A stretch of DNA of 64,000 nucleotides from Bacteroidetes bacterium 47-18 (GTDB lineage Bacteria > Bacteroidota > Bacteroidia > Chitinophagales > Chitinophagaceae), in contig MKSF01000024.1 in the NCBI GenBank assembly GCA_001897155.1, forward strand, positions 27,310-91,309, given 5' to 3'. Within the stretch, counting starts at the first letter, position 1; each line of letters begins with the position of its first letter. Below the pieces are notes generated by a model. It was not told the origin of the DNA. It was given only the letters and a program-made list of their open reading frames with translations, and made no database searches. A program made the position numbers and the translations under genes. Shown in pieces: positions 53,269 through 62,015 of the stretch.

Positions 53269-54543
53269 TTGAATAACCACAACAATATCAACCAGCTGAC
53301 AGCACATCTTTTCCGTGAAAATTCGGGAAAGATGGTTGCTGTTTTATCCCGGATGCTTGGGCTCAACCAGATTGATAGGATATTGGATGTTGTACAGGAT
53401 ACTTTTGAAACAGCTCTTTGCAAATGGAAGTTTTCGGGCATCCCGGATAACCCTTCAGGATGGCTGATGCAGGTGGCAAAAAACAAAGCGCTCAATACCA
53501 TTAAACGGGAAAATAAAATCCAGGCTTTTTCAACTTCTGTTTACCGGAGTGAGGTCGATAAAAGCTTTGAAAACCAATTTGGCGGCTTGCTTTCGCCACA
53601 AGACATTAAAGATAGCGAGCTACGATTGCTTTTTGCCTGTTGTCACCCCCGGTTTTCTGTTAAAAACCAAATCATCATCACACTGAATATTCTGTGCGGA
53701 TTTGGTATTCCTGAAATTGCCAATGCCTTGCTGATGAATGAAGAAGCAGTAAAAAAGGCACTGACAAGAAGCAAAGCTTCCCTTAGGGAATCGGGTAACC
53801 TGCTACAAACAAGCATCATTACCCAATCAGCAGAACGGATAAAAACCGTTCAGACCATTCTTTACCTGATGTTTAATGAAGGCTATAAAACTACCCGGGG
53901 CAAAAAAGCGATTAATAATGATTTGTGCTATGAAGCGATACGGCTGGCCAGGCTTTTAGAAAAGGATAACAGCATCGTGAGCAGCGCAACAAACGCCTTG
54001 CTGGCTTTAATGTTTTTCAACATTGCGCGTTTCCCTGCACGGCTTGATGCAAGCGATGAATGGCTTACGCTGGAAGAGCAGGACCGTAGTAAGTGGCATA
54101 CAATTTTTATTGAAGAGGGTTATTATTACCTCAACATAGCAACACAATCAGCAACCGTTACCCGTTATCATATTGAAGCTATCATCGCTTCTTTGCATTG
54201 CGCAGCTCCCACTTTTGAAGCAACCGATTGGGCGAAAATTGCCCGTTTATATTACCAGCTGGAACATATAGCGCCTTCGCCGCTTGTAACGCTCAACAGG
54301 ATTATCGCTGAAAGCTACCTCAGCAATGCAGACAGTATAAAAGCGCTTGACGAGCTGGCAGCACATAAAGATTTTAAAAGTAATTTTCTTATCCCGGCCG
54401 TAAAAGGCGATGTGTACAAGCGAAAAGGCGAATTTAAAATTGCCCGGGCGTTTTACGAGCAAGCATTGAGCTTGTCCGTATCACCAGCTGACAAAAAACT
54501 TTTGCAGAAGAAAATTTTGCAATGCCAACCCAATACCAACTAA
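53269..54543 (+). CDS. ECF sigma factor, ECF42-like with C-terminal TPR extension
   Basis: The 424-residue protein starts at TTG (53269), the only start that keeps the sigma region 2. Sigma-2 (LFRENSGKMVAVLSRMLGLN, GWLMQVAKNKALNTIKRENK) and sigma-4 (CGFGIPEIANALLMNEEAVK KALTRSKASL) are followed by a long DUF6596-type TPR extension ending in KGDVYKRKGEFKIARAFYEQ. With the YCII neighbour it fits group ECF42, which lacks a classical anti-sigma factor; the C-terminal extension is thought to control activity. Confidence 0.92.
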   Translation: MNNHNNINQLTAHLFRENSGKMVAVLSRMLGLNQIDRILDVVQDTFETALCKWKFSGIPDNPSGWLMQVAKNKALNTIKRENKIQAFSTSVYRSEVDKSFENQFGGLLSPQDIKDSELRLLFACCHPRFSVKNQIIITLNILCGFGIPEIANALLMNEEAVKKALTRSKASLRESGNLLQTSIITQSAERIKTVQTILYLMFNEGYKTTRGKKAINNDLCYEAIRLARLLEKDNSIVSSATNALLALMFFNIARFPARLDASDEWLTLEEQDRSKWHTIFIEEGYYYLNIATQSATVTRYHIEAIIASLHCAAPTFEATDWAKIARLYYQLEHIAPSPLVTLNRIIAESYLSNADSIKALDELAAHKDFKSNFLIPAVKGDVYKRKGEFKIARAFYEQALSLSVSPADKKLLQKKILQCQPNTN

Positions 54544-54554
54544 AAAATATAATT

Positions 54555-55226
54555 ATGACTTATTTCAATACTTTATTTTTAGCATTTTTTAATGACCTTT
54601 CGGCAAATAATACCACAGAATGGTTTAACGAAAACCGCAGAACATACGAGAAAGAGGTGAAAAAGCCGTTTTCAGACTTTGTGGAAGAAATGATTAAGCG
54701 TATCCGGCAATACGAACCCGAAGTGCAAATCAAGCCTTCCGATGCCATTATGCGGATAAACAAAGACATTCGGTTTTCCCAGGACAAAACGCCTTATAAC
54801 ACACACGTTGCTGCAAACATTTCTAAGTTCGGGAAAAAAGACAAATCCTACCCCGGGTTTTATTTTCAGCTGTCACCCGAAGGCATTATTATTTATGGAG
54901 GAGCTTATATGATTGACAATACAACACTTCAAAATATCAGGAACTATATTGCCAACAACCTGGAAGATTTTTCAACGGCATATAACGATAAAGCATTTAA
55001 GGAAAAATTTGATACAATACAGGGAGCGCGCAATAAACGTATGCCTCCGGAATTACAAGCCATAGCAGCAGGTAAAGAACCGCTTATCGCTAACAAACAA
55101 TTTTATTATACAGCTTCCCTACAACCCGGCATTATCACATCGGACGAACTTCCGGACAAGTTAATGGAATACTACCTTGCAGGTAAGCAAGTGAACGACT
55201 TTTTAAGGCTTGCGTGGACTCCGTAA
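54555..55226 (+). CDS. DUF2461 domain protein
   Basis: The protein has 223 residues from the ATG at 54555 (MTYFNTLFLAFFNDLSANNT). TEWFNENRRTYEKEVKKPFS, RINKDIRFSQDKTPYNTHVA and GFYFQLSPEGIIIYGGAYMI are DUF2461 hallmarks. It is cytosolic and of unknown function. The frame overlaps the sigma-factor end slightly if read from an upstream start; the ATG used here is 11 bases past that stop. Confidence 0.9.
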   Translation: MTYFNTLFLAFFNDLSANNTTEWFNENRRTYEKEVKKPFSDFVEEMIKRIRQYEPEVQIKPSDAIMRINKDIRFSQDKTPYNTHVAANISKFGKKDKSYPGFYFQLSPEGIIIYGGAYMIDNTTLQNIRNYIANNLEDFSTAYNDKAFKEKFDTIQGARNKRMPPELQAIAAGKEPLIANKQFYYTASLQPGIITSDELPDKLMEYYLAGKQVNDFLRLAWTP

Positions 55227-55252
55227 CAGCCAGGAAATTGTAATGGCAATAC

Positions 55253-55296
55253 AGCTCCGGTTTTCGGGGCTTTTTTAATTGCTTTCCTGTCCGCAG
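55253..55296 (+). terminator. Recurring terminator element, copy 2
   Basis: AGCTCCGGTTTTCGGGGCTT, then TTTTAATTGC, TTTCCTGT and CCGCAG. It matches copy 1 (46687-46730) almost base for base, including the stretch beyond the T-run, so it is a dispersed element, not just a similar hairpin. Confidence 0.75.
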
Positions 55297-55335
55297 CACC
55301 CGGGTACAAGCATAGCAAAAAAACTTTCAAAAAAA

Positions 55336-55381
55336 TTGCGCAAGTAAATGCTTGCCCTTATATTTGCAAGTAAATACTTGC
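55336..55381 (+). promoter_or_regulatory. ArsR-type promoter with two operators
   Basis: TTG (55336) and TATATTTG (55359-55366, TAnnTTTG) are separated by 20 bases, a good Bacteroidota promoter. Two 16-base copies of GCAAGTAAATRCTTGC lie at 55340-55355 and 55366-55381, one in the spacer and one just past the -7 box. This is a self-repression arrangement for the following regulator. Confidence 0.7.
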
Positions 55382-55386
55382 GTATT

Positions 55387-55707
55387 ATGGAGGCACGAAG
55401 AGATGTTTTTCAGGCTATAGCAGACCCGACACGAAGAGCTATTATTGGTATGATTGCAAAAGAGCCTGTCAATGTCAATACCATTGCAGAACAGTTTGAT
55501 GTAAGCCGGCAGGCTGTTTCATTACATTTAAAGATATTGGCGGAATGTGGTTTATTGACAATGAAGCAGCAAGGACGGGAGCGGATTTGCGAGGCGAAGC
55601 TGGAAAAGCTGAACGAAGTAAACGAATGGATAGCACAGTACAAGCAATTCTGGGAAGCCCGTTTGGATAAGCTCGAAATGTATCTGGCAAAAATTCAAAA
55701 AAAATAA
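55387..55707 (+). CDS. ArsR-family regulator (SRPBCC-linked)
   Basis: The protein has 106 residues from the ATG at 55387. It is a winged helix: RRDVFQAIADPTRRAIIGMI, VNTIAEQFDVSRQAVSLHLK, ILAECGLLTMKQQGRERICE. It lacks metal-binding Cys pairs, as in the ArsR subgroup that sits before SRPBCC/AHSA1 genes. It probably represses its own promoter at the two GCAAGTA sites. A GxxExxY element separates it from the SRPBCC gene. Confidence 0.92.
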   Translation: MEARRDVFQAIADPTRRAIIGMIAKEPVNVNTIAEQFDVSRQAVSLHLKILAECGLLTMKQQGRERICEAKLEKLNEVNEWIAQYKQFWEARLDKLEMYLAKIQKK

Positions 55708-55721
55708 TAAGGCCACAAAGA

Positions 55722-55764
55722 CACGAAGTCACAAAGAAAAACTTAGGGCCTTTGTGCCTTCGTG
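55722..55764. repeat. Palindromic repeat, left copy flanking GxxExxY gene
   Basis: CACGAAGTCACAAAG (55722-55736) pairs with CTTTGTGCCTTCGTG (55750-55764), one mismatch. Between them lies AAAAACTTAGGGC. The right copy is at 56189-56233. Confidence 0.8.
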
Positions 55765-55783
55765 GTATATAAAAGAAAAAATT

Positions 55784-56176
55784 ATGGAATACAAAGAACT
55801 TTCCCCCGGTGAAGAACAAATAGGTAAAGCAATAGTAAATGCTGCATACAAAATTCATAAGGAGCTTGGCCCGGGCTTATTGGAAAAAGTATATGAGGTA
55901 TGTATGGCACACGAACTAAGAAAAGCGGGTTTTGATGTTATACGTCAGGTGGATATTCCTATCGTTTATGACGGAATACAGTTTGATGAGGGGTTGAGAT
56001 TGGATTTGCTTGTAAACAATAAAGTTATCTGTGAATTGAAAGCTGTTGAATTAGTAAATCCTGTTTGGGAAGCTCAAATCATAAGCCATTTAAAACTTAC
56101 GGGATTGAATTTGGGCTATCTTATTAATTTCAATGTGCCATTAATTAAAAATGGGATAAGAAGATTTAGAAATTGA
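55784..56176 (+). CDS. GxxExxY protein
   Basis: The 130-residue protein has the signature GPGLLEKVYEVCMAHEL (G-x-x-E-x-x-Y), with VRLDLLVNNKVICELKAVE-like core (RLDLLVNNKVICELKAVEL) resembling a PD-(D/E)XK nuclease fold (D ... ELK). The family's function is not established; such genes are dispersed in Bacteroidota and usually flanked by palindromes, as here. It looks like a mobile cassette inserted between arsR and SRPBCC. Confidence 0.9.
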   Translation: MEYKELSPGEEQIGKAIVNAAYKIHKELGPGLLEKVYEVCMAHELRKAGFDVIRQVDIPIVYDGIQFDEGLRLDLLVNNKVICELKAVELVNPVWEAQIISHLKLTGLNLGYLINFNVPLIKNGIRRFRN

Positions 56177-56188
56177 GTAAAATAAAGA

Positions 56189-56233
56189 CACGAAGGCACA
56201 AAGAAAAAAGCTTAGGGCCTTTGTGCCTTCGTG
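56189..56233. repeat. Palindromic repeat, right copy flanking GxxExxY gene
   Basis: CACGAAGGCACAAAG (56189-56203) pairs perfectly with CTTTGTGCCTTCGTG (56219-56233), with the same CTTAGGGC in the loop as the left copy. Confidence 0.8.
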
Positions 56234-56280
56234 GCAAAATATAAAGAGCAAGGGAAAGTACAAATAAAAGGGAGCTGAAA

Positions 56281-56718
56281 ATGACGAGGACGGTTAAAGC
56301 GCCGGTAGCCCTCGTGTGGGAAGTATGGACGGAGCCTGAACACCTGGTACAATGGTGGGGCCCCGGAGCACACACTACCACCATTCACGAAATGGATTTC
56401 AGGGAAGGCGGGCAATGGCGGCTGACATTGCACAACCACGCTACCGGGCAAGACTACCCTAACAGGAGCATCTTCAAAGAAATTATTCCCTTAAAGAAAA
56501 TCGTTTTTGAACATTTTAACCCGCATTTCATTACTACGGTGCTTTTTGAAGCCAGAGGCGACGAAACCCGGATAGAATGGAGTTCGCTGTTTGATACCGA
56601 AGAAATGCTGGCAACCGTTATCAATGTATTTAATGCTAAAGAGGGACAAAAACAAAACTTCGAACGACTTGAACAATATCTTCAACAATTAAAAAGCCAT
56701 AAAAATGAACACGATTAG
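56281..56718 (+). CDS. SRPBCC (AHSA1-like) protein, possibly N-truncated
   Basis: The 145-residue protein has TRTVKAPVALVWEVWTEPEH, WWGPGAHTTTIHEMDFREGG and EWSSLFDTEEMLATVINVFN, typical of AHSA1-type SRPBCC proteins. The open frame extends upstream without a start (NKRELKMTRTVKAP), suggesting the original start was cut off when the GxxExxY element and its palindromes inserted. It overlaps the VOC gene by 14 bases. Confidence 0.87.
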   Translation: MTRTVKAPVALVWEVWTEPEHLVQWWGPGAHTTTIHEMDFREGGQWRLTLHNHATGQDYPNRSIFKEIIPLKKIVFEHFNPHFITTVLFEARGDETRIEWSSLFDTEEMLATVINVFNAKEGQKQNFERLEQYLQQLKSHKNEHD

Positions 56719-57082
56719 CTTTTTCGAAATTCAATCTTCCGACCCTGAAAGAGAGATGGAGTTTTATTCAAAAACTTTCGGCTGGAAATTTACCAAACAG
56801 GAATTTGCCCCTGTTGAATATTACCACATAGAAACCAAAGGTATGTTTGGCGGTTTGTTAAAACGTCCCGCCCCAGCGCCGCCACCGGGATTTGGAACAA
56901 ATGCCTTTACCTGTTCTGTTCAGGTAGCAAACTTTGATGCTACTGCAACTACAATTCTGGAGGCAGGCGGGCAGGTTGCCTTACCAAAATTTGCTGTACA
57001 GGGGCGTTGCTGGCAGGGCTATTTTATTGACCCTGATGGCAATACTTTTGGAATTTTTGAAGTAGATGAAAATGCTAAATAA
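56705..57082 (+). CDS. VOC-family protein
   Basis: The 125-residue VOC domain has TISFFEIQSSDPEREMEFYS, FGWKFTKQEFAPVEYYHIET, FGTNAFTCSVQVANFDATAT, YFIDPDGNTFGIFEVDENAK. It is a glyoxalase-fold small-molecule binding protein, cytosolic. It is translationally coupled to the SRPBCC genes on both sides (14-base overlap, then 6-base gap). Confidence 0.91.
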   Translation: MNTISFFEIQSSDPEREMEFYSKTFGWKFTKQEFAPVEYYHIETKGMFGGLLKRPAPAPPPGFGTNAFTCSVQVANFDATATTILEAGGQVALPKFAVQGRCWQGYFIDPDGNTFGIFEVDENAK

Positions 57083-57088
57083 TAAAAT

Positions 57089-57544
57089 ATGAAAGAACAA
57101 AACCTTGTTATAGAACGCATTTTTAATGCAGGCAGGAAATGGGTCTGGCAGGCCCTTACCGAAAAAGAGCTGATGCAACAATGGTATTTTGACTTGAAAG
57201 AGTTTAATGCTGTTGTAGGCTTTAAGTTTGAATTTATGGGGGGCGACCCGAATGGCAAACAATGGAAACATTTGTGTGAAATAACGGAAGTTATTCCCGA
57301 AAGCAAGCTCACCTATTCGTGGAAATACGAGGGTTATGCAGGGATTTCTTACGTTACGTTTGAACTTTCGGATGAAGGAGAAAATACACGGCTAAAATTG
57401 ACACATTCGGGTATCGGCTCATTTCCTTCGGATATTCCGGAACTAGCTGTTCACAATTTCGAAGCGGGCTGGAACCACATTATACATATTTCGTTGAAAG
57501 ATTTTTTGGAAAAACAAGTTAAAAACGGCAATAATGAAGCTTAA
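57089..57544 (+). CDS. SRPBCC-domain protein
   Basis: The 151-residue protein has LVIERIFNAGRKWVWQALTE, QQWYFDLKEFNAVVGFKFEF, YSWKYEGYAGISYVTFELSD and HNFEAGWNHIIHISLKDFLE. It is an AHSA1-type START-like fold that binds hydrophobic ligands. It follows the VOC gene and ends next to a relict of another SRPBCC gene. Confidence 0.91.
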   Translation: MKEQNLVIERIFNAGRKWVWQALTEKELMQQWYFDLKEFNAVVGFKFEFMGGDPNGKQWKHLCEITEVIPESKLTYSWKYEGYAGISYVTFELSDEGENTRLKLTHSGIGSFPSDIPELAVHNFEAGWNHIIHISLKDFLEKQVKNGNNEA

Positions 57545-57698
57545 TCTTTTTTTGACTTTTCCAGAGACCTGGAACAGACCCATTACAATGGGCTTTAAAG
57601 AAGGCTTTACTACGGGCCTGAACCAGCAGGATAAATTACAGACCGGTTTAAAAATCGGAATAATGAACAGGAAAATAAATTACATCATTCATAAATAA
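57534..57698 (+). pseudogene. Relict of a further SRPBCC-like gene
   Basis: In the 54-codon frame, TMGFKEGFTTGLNQQDKLQ resembles the last helix of SRPBCC proteins (MGF...GW/F...L.QLDKL). Another frame of the same bases reads RDLEQTHYNMGF-like, which suggests a frameshift near the start. It is probably the 3' end of a gene lost by recombination between paralogues. Confidence 0.45.
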
Positions 57699-57708
57699 TC
57701 CGGATAGT

Positions 57709-58116
57709 ATGAAAATAAGAACCACAGTTGTTTGCCTGCCCATCCGCAACATTGAAAAGACCCTTCTGTTCTATAAGGATGCGCTCGGTTTTTCAGATGC
57801 AAATATCGATGAAGGTATGATTGTACTTGAGCTGCCCAACCTTTCTTTATTCCTGATGGAAAAAGATGCCTTTGAAGCCTACACGCAAAAAGCAGGACGG
57901 GAAGCGCAATTCCCTGGTAATAATGCAGGTATCGTTATCAGTTGTGCAATGGAAGCCCAGGAAGAAGTAGCTGCTGTTTTAGAGAACGTACCAAAGTATG
58001 GTGGCACCGTGCCAGGCAAAGCAACGGTAGATGTAGCTTCAGGCGGATACATTGGGTACTTTTCTGACCCCGACGGTCACCTGTGGGAACTGGTGTACCC
58101 TATGTCACCGCAATAA
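57709..58116 (+). CDS. VOC-family protein
   Basis: The 135-residue VOC domain has VVCLPIRNIEKTLLFYKDAL, GFSDANIDEGMIVLELPNLS and GGYIGYFSDPDGHLWELVYP (the usual C-terminal metal-side motif). It is a cytosolic glyoxalase-fold protein of unknown substrate, in the same run of SRPBCC and VOC genes. Confidence 0.91.
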   Translation: MKIRTTVVCLPIRNIEKTLLFYKDALGFSDANIDEGMIVLELPNLSLFLMEKDAFEAYTQKAGREAQFPGNNAGIVISCAMEAQEEVAAVLENVPKYGGTVPGKATVDVASGGYIGYFSDPDGHLWELVYPMSPQ

Positions 58117-58130
58117 AGTAAAGTCCCTGA

Positions 58131-58289
58131 AACAAAGAAAACGGAAGCAGGTCTGTTACCTGGGGAATCCGGGCAAATGTCCTTTCCATAGAGATTGGCA
58201 AAATAGCAAAATGCGATATACCTATGTTTGAGGAAATGTGGGATAAGGCAATACACATTATCCAGGAACTTGCAGAGCAAAAAGCGTAA
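58131..58289 (+). pseudogene. Unidentified gene relict
   Basis: An open frame of 52 codons without a good start reads RSVTWGIRANVLSIEIGKIA then CDIPMFEEMWDKAIHIIQEL and ends in EQKA. The composition looks protein-like and it abuts the next gene's start. It may be the 3' end of a truncated gene. Not recognised. Confidence 0.35.
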
Positions 58290-58292
58290 CCA

Positions 58293-58754
58293 ATGGATAG
58301 TAAATTATCACAACGGCTTGCCGGTATTATTGATGCCTTACCGCTAAAAGACGATATAAGGATTTTAGAGATTGGTTGCGGGCCGGGAGCAATGGCAAGA
58401 GCAATTTCAGGACGGATAAAGGAGGGGTATATTCTTGCCATTGACCGCTCCGGCAAGGCTATCCGGCAGGCCCTTGCAGGCTCGGGAGAAGAAATGGAAA
58501 CAGGTAAGCTTGCATTCAGGCAGTGTGCCATCGAAAAATTTGAGCCGGGCCCCAGCGAAAAACCCTTTGATATTGCCATTGCGGTGAGAGTGGGTGCCCT
58601 GGATGGCCGGCACCCTGAAATAGAACAGCAGGCATTGGCAAACATTGCAAAAGCCCTTACCAAAAACGGGAAGCTATTTATTGACGGGGGGAACCCGTTA
58701 AAAGAAATCCCGCTTGATAAATACAGGCAGGGTAAGCAGGCCGGCAACCTTTGA
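58293..58754 (+). CDS. Class I SAM-dependent methyltransferase
   Basis: The 153-residue protein has motif I IRILEIGCGPGAMARAIS, acidic loop AIDRSGKAIRQA and motif IV-like DIAIAVRVGALDG. It is a small class I methyltransferase (about 150 residues, at the short end for the family), so the C-terminal substrate part may be reduced. The substrate is unknown. It is the last plus-strand gene of the array. Confidence 0.83.
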   Translation: MDSKLSQRLAGIIDALPLKDDIRILEIGCGPGAMARAISGRIKEGYILAIDRSGKAIRQALAGSGEEMETGKLAFRQCAIEKFEPGPSEKPFDIAIAVRVGALDGRHPEIEQQALANIAKALTKNGKLFIDGGNPLKEIPLDKYRQGKQAGNL

Positions 58755-58860
58755 AATGGTATGACTTTGCTCCGCTAAGGAAGTATTTCCCGCGAAAGAA
58801 GCCACAATAAGAACTAATGGGCATACTTCCTGTAAGCTGCCGAAAGATTTCAAAACAGAT

Positions 58861-61096
58861 TTATTGCTTTATCATTTTCAGGTGCTCATTAGTAGAACCT
58901 TGTAATAGCTTTATGGTATAAATACCTGGCGACAAGTCGGTTATGGGTACATCAAGGACTTTCAGCGGTTGATAACCGGTTTCCTGGTGTTTAACCCGGC
59001 GCCCTGTAATGTCATAGACCTGTATCATTACGGGACTGTCACTGTCATAACGGTTACCTAAAACTACCTGGAAATTATCCCGGGCAGGGTTAGGGTACAA
59101 TTGGGAGTTGAGCGTTGTTAAAGAACCTGGGGAACCGTTGGCTTTACGCTCCATCCCGCCACCATTTTCAGTACTATCTTCTACATTGGTTGTATCTTCC
59201 AGCCACACGATATAAGGCAACAATTCTTCCAGCTCTATTTTGCGAATGGTGCTTATAATTGTTTCATCAGAGGCGCCATCGTCAATAAAGGTTCCTGCCA
59301 GGCGGGTATCTACCGCATTCACAAAGTCTGTAGTGTCGGGCATCAGTGCCAGTACATACAGGTTCATATTTTTGTCAAACGCATTTTTCTTAGGGTCTTG
59401 CCAGGGTGGGTCATTGCTGGTAAAGTTCCTGTAACCATTTTTAGTTATAACACCGCAGCTATTGGTAATTTTCAGTGTCCATTCAATTTCGCTGTCATAG
59501 GTGTAGTTCCTTATAAATGTGGGCGTAACAATAGTTTGTCCCGTTGTCTGGTAGTTTAAAGAAAGATTGGGACCGTAGTTAATATCCCATTCGTAAGTAA
59601 GCGTATTACCGGGTATAGCTGTAGAAGCATTATAGTAAGGGTCTGCGTGCAGGTAGTAATATACAATGTGGCGGGAAAGCACATTGTTCTCAGCGACAAC
59701 TACCCGGGTATTTACCGGTTTGTCCAGCTGCATCACTTTTTCGGAATGGGCATTGTGACCGCTCATTTTATAATCTTTGCATACGGAAGGGTCGGTAGGG
59801 ACATAGTAGATATGCCCTATCTCGCCGGGATTGCTGCCAATGTTTTTTACGGTAATAGCGCTATTGCTGCTGCTAAGCACCTGCAGGTTTGGTGAGGGTG
59901 TAAGCCAGTAACCGGCTGCCGGTGCATTACTAACGGTATAAGTAGCCGTATCGCAAAATCCACCCGGTCCGTTTATGGTAAAGTTATGCGGGTCGCATAT
60001 TTCCACCCAGTTGTTCTCAGGTACACGCTGCCATATTTTTACATAGTCTATCTCCATCTGGTCTACAAAGCCGTTAGGGTGACCGCCGTAATCCTCATCT
60101 GTCGCTATGGTAAATTGTAAATTGGATTCGGATGTTTTATGATAAGGAAAGCCGGGCAGTGTTTTCCAGTAACCGGCATCTGGGAGACAGGCGGAGCCCA
60201 CATTGTAATAATGGGTTTGCCTCCAGAACCACGTGCCGGTAGTGTAAGAGCGTGTTTGGTAATATTTCCAGAATAAGTTTACGATTGCTCCGTCAACATA
60301 AAAATTGACCTTTGTGCTATCCCATTCGCAGGCATAAGTATGGTATTCATCCTGTTTAAAACCTGTTCCCCACACCCAGTTCCACCAGCTTTGGTTAGGA
60401 TAATGGTTCCTGATTTCCACATCTTCAGGCAAATTGTAGGGGTTAGTTAAAGGCGTATTTCCTGGCCACCATGCATGCAGACTGTAGTTGGTACGCGGGA
60501 AATCGCCCCAGAAACTGCCATGCTTACCAACACCGTAAGCCTCTGCAATATCTATCTCGTTAACCCTGCCCGGGTCAGCTGGATTATTAGGGTCGGGGTC
60601 GGTGTACCATGTCCACATGGTGGCATGGGTATATTTAGCAGTGGGCATTTTTATACGGGCTTCAAACTTGCCGCTGTTGAAATAGCGGTACCTGTAAGGT
60701 GTGGCCAGCCGTGCAGAACTGTAGCTGGCATATTTAGTAGACATACTGCATGTCGCACAATGCCAGGAGGAAGCCTCTCTTTTCAGCTTCAGTTTTATAC
60801 TGCCGTTGGACACTTCTATGTTTGCGTCCTTTATAATTGAATGACCGTCTTCATCAAACCTGGCGTCACCCCAATCATCGTGGTCGCTGGGGTTCATACC
60901 ATTCCAGGACTTAAAGGTTATCCAAGGCTGCTGTAGCGTATCTCCGTTAAACTCATCATAAAGTACCAGCTTATAAGGTGTCGTGGGACAGATATTGGTG
61001 TTGCCGTTAAAATATACAGGTGGAAGCTCGCCATTCTGGCTCTGTGCTTGCTGTACAAGCAAAAGCAAAAACAGGGAAAAAAAAATATTTTTTCAT
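58861..61096 (-). CDS. T9SS-sorted GH16 glycoside hydrolase, frameshifted signal peptide
   Basis: The protein would have about 744 residues. GH16 catalytic motif NEIDIAEAYG (Glu-x-Asp-x-x-Glu) is preceded by SGKFEARIKMPTAKYTHATM, so it hydrolyses beta-glucans (laminarin type) or related glycans. PKD/Ig-like domains follow, then a T9SS sorting domain (SQLYPNPARDNFQVVL ... LSPGIYTIKLLQGS ... LKMIKQ). The ATG at 61096 starts a signal peptide, but a T9 tract (61077-61085 as A9 on plus) puts it out of frame: with eight T it would read MKKYFFSLFLLLLVQQAQSQ, joining the enzyme. As it stands the enzyme frame begins only at a TTG (61068). Confidence 0.85.
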
Positions 61097-61122
61097 AGTT
61101 GTTTTTAGTTGATTAGTAAAAA

Positions 61123-61548
61123 TTAAGGTTCATTAAACTCGCCTTTAACTAGTATGCTGTCATTAGCATCAGATTCATTATAAAACCAAGTAGGCTCTAA
61201 AGTATATCTGAATTTCTTATTGTTATTAGAAGCATATAGGTAGCTGTCTTTAGGCTTAATATAGCCAATGCCGTTGTAGATAAAAACCATGCAACACCAT
61301 GTGGGGTTCTGCTGGCTACAATTAATGAGATATCTATCATCGGAGGGAAAGCTGCCTAAGTTAAATTCAATAATAAACCTATTATTGATGTCATGTGGCG
61401 CCATTATATGTTTTGCTTTCCCTTCCGTAAGTTTTACATCATTCGTCCTGAACTTTTCATCGTTTACATACCAGGTTGAGTATTGTTTTTTCTTCTTACA
61501 TGCTGCAAAGAGGAGTAAAGACAGTAAGGGGATATAAATTTTTTTCAT
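61123..61548 (-). CDS. Tandem lipoprotein paralogue 1
   Basis: The 141-residue lipoprotein (MKKIYIPLLSLLLFAAC) has a Lys-rich start after the Cys. Conserved among all three copies are STWYVN, FRTNDVKLTEGKA, a C-x(6-7)-W/T-CCM cysteine motif (CSQQNPTWCCM) and a C-terminal KGEFNEP. No family is recognised. It lies 19 bases from copy 2, so the three form one transcript. Its 3' end matches copy 3 better than copy 2, a sign of gene conversion. Confidence 0.84.
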   Translation of the reverse strand: MKKIYIPLLSLLLFAACKKKKQYSTWYVNDEKFRTNDVKLTEGKAKHIMAPHDINNRFIIEFNLGSFPSDDRYLINCSQQNPTWCCMVFIYNGIGYIKPKDSYLYASNNNKKFRYTLEPTWFYNESDANDSILVKGEFNEP

Positions 61549-61567
61549 GGGGTATATTATTAATTAA

Positions 61568-61996
61568 TCAGGGTTCATTAAACTCGCCTTTAACCCAAAT
61601 ACTATCTTCAGTCATTTTGTACGAATTAAAGAACCAAGTGGGTTCAAGAGTGTATCTGAATTTTTTATTATTAGTGCTTAAGTTTAGATAAGTAACTTTA
61701 GGATTTATATAGCCAATTCCATTATAGTTGATTGACATACAACACCATTCTGGATTAGCCTGCCTACAATCAATCAAGTAACGCCCTTCTGTTGGAAAAT
61801 ATCCTAAATTGAACTGTATAACGAACCCATTATTGTAATTTTTGGCATCAAAAATATGTAATGCCTTACCTTTCGTAAGTTTTACATCATTCGTCCTGAA
61901 CATTTCACCATTTACATACCAGGTAGAGTATTGGGCTTCTTTCTTGCAGGCAGTGAAGAGCAGTAAAGACAGCAGTGGGATATAAATTTTTTTCAT
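61568..61996 (-). CDS. Tandem lipoprotein paralogue 2
   Basis: The 142-residue lipoprotein (MKKIYIPLLSLLLFTAC) has STWYVNGEMFRTNDVKLTKG, CRQANPEWCCM and a diverged C-terminal region before the shared KGEFNEP. Its 5' end is like copy 1. Confidence 0.84.
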   Translation of the reverse strand: MKKIYIPLLSLLLFTACKKEAQYSTWYVNGEMFRTNDVKLTKGKALHIFDAKNYNNGFVIQFNLGYFPTEGRYLIDCRQANPEWCCMSINYNGIGYINPKVTYLNLSTNNKKFRYTLEPTWFFNSYKMTEDSIWVKGEFNEP

Positions 61997-62015
61997 GAGG
62001 TATATTATTAATTAA

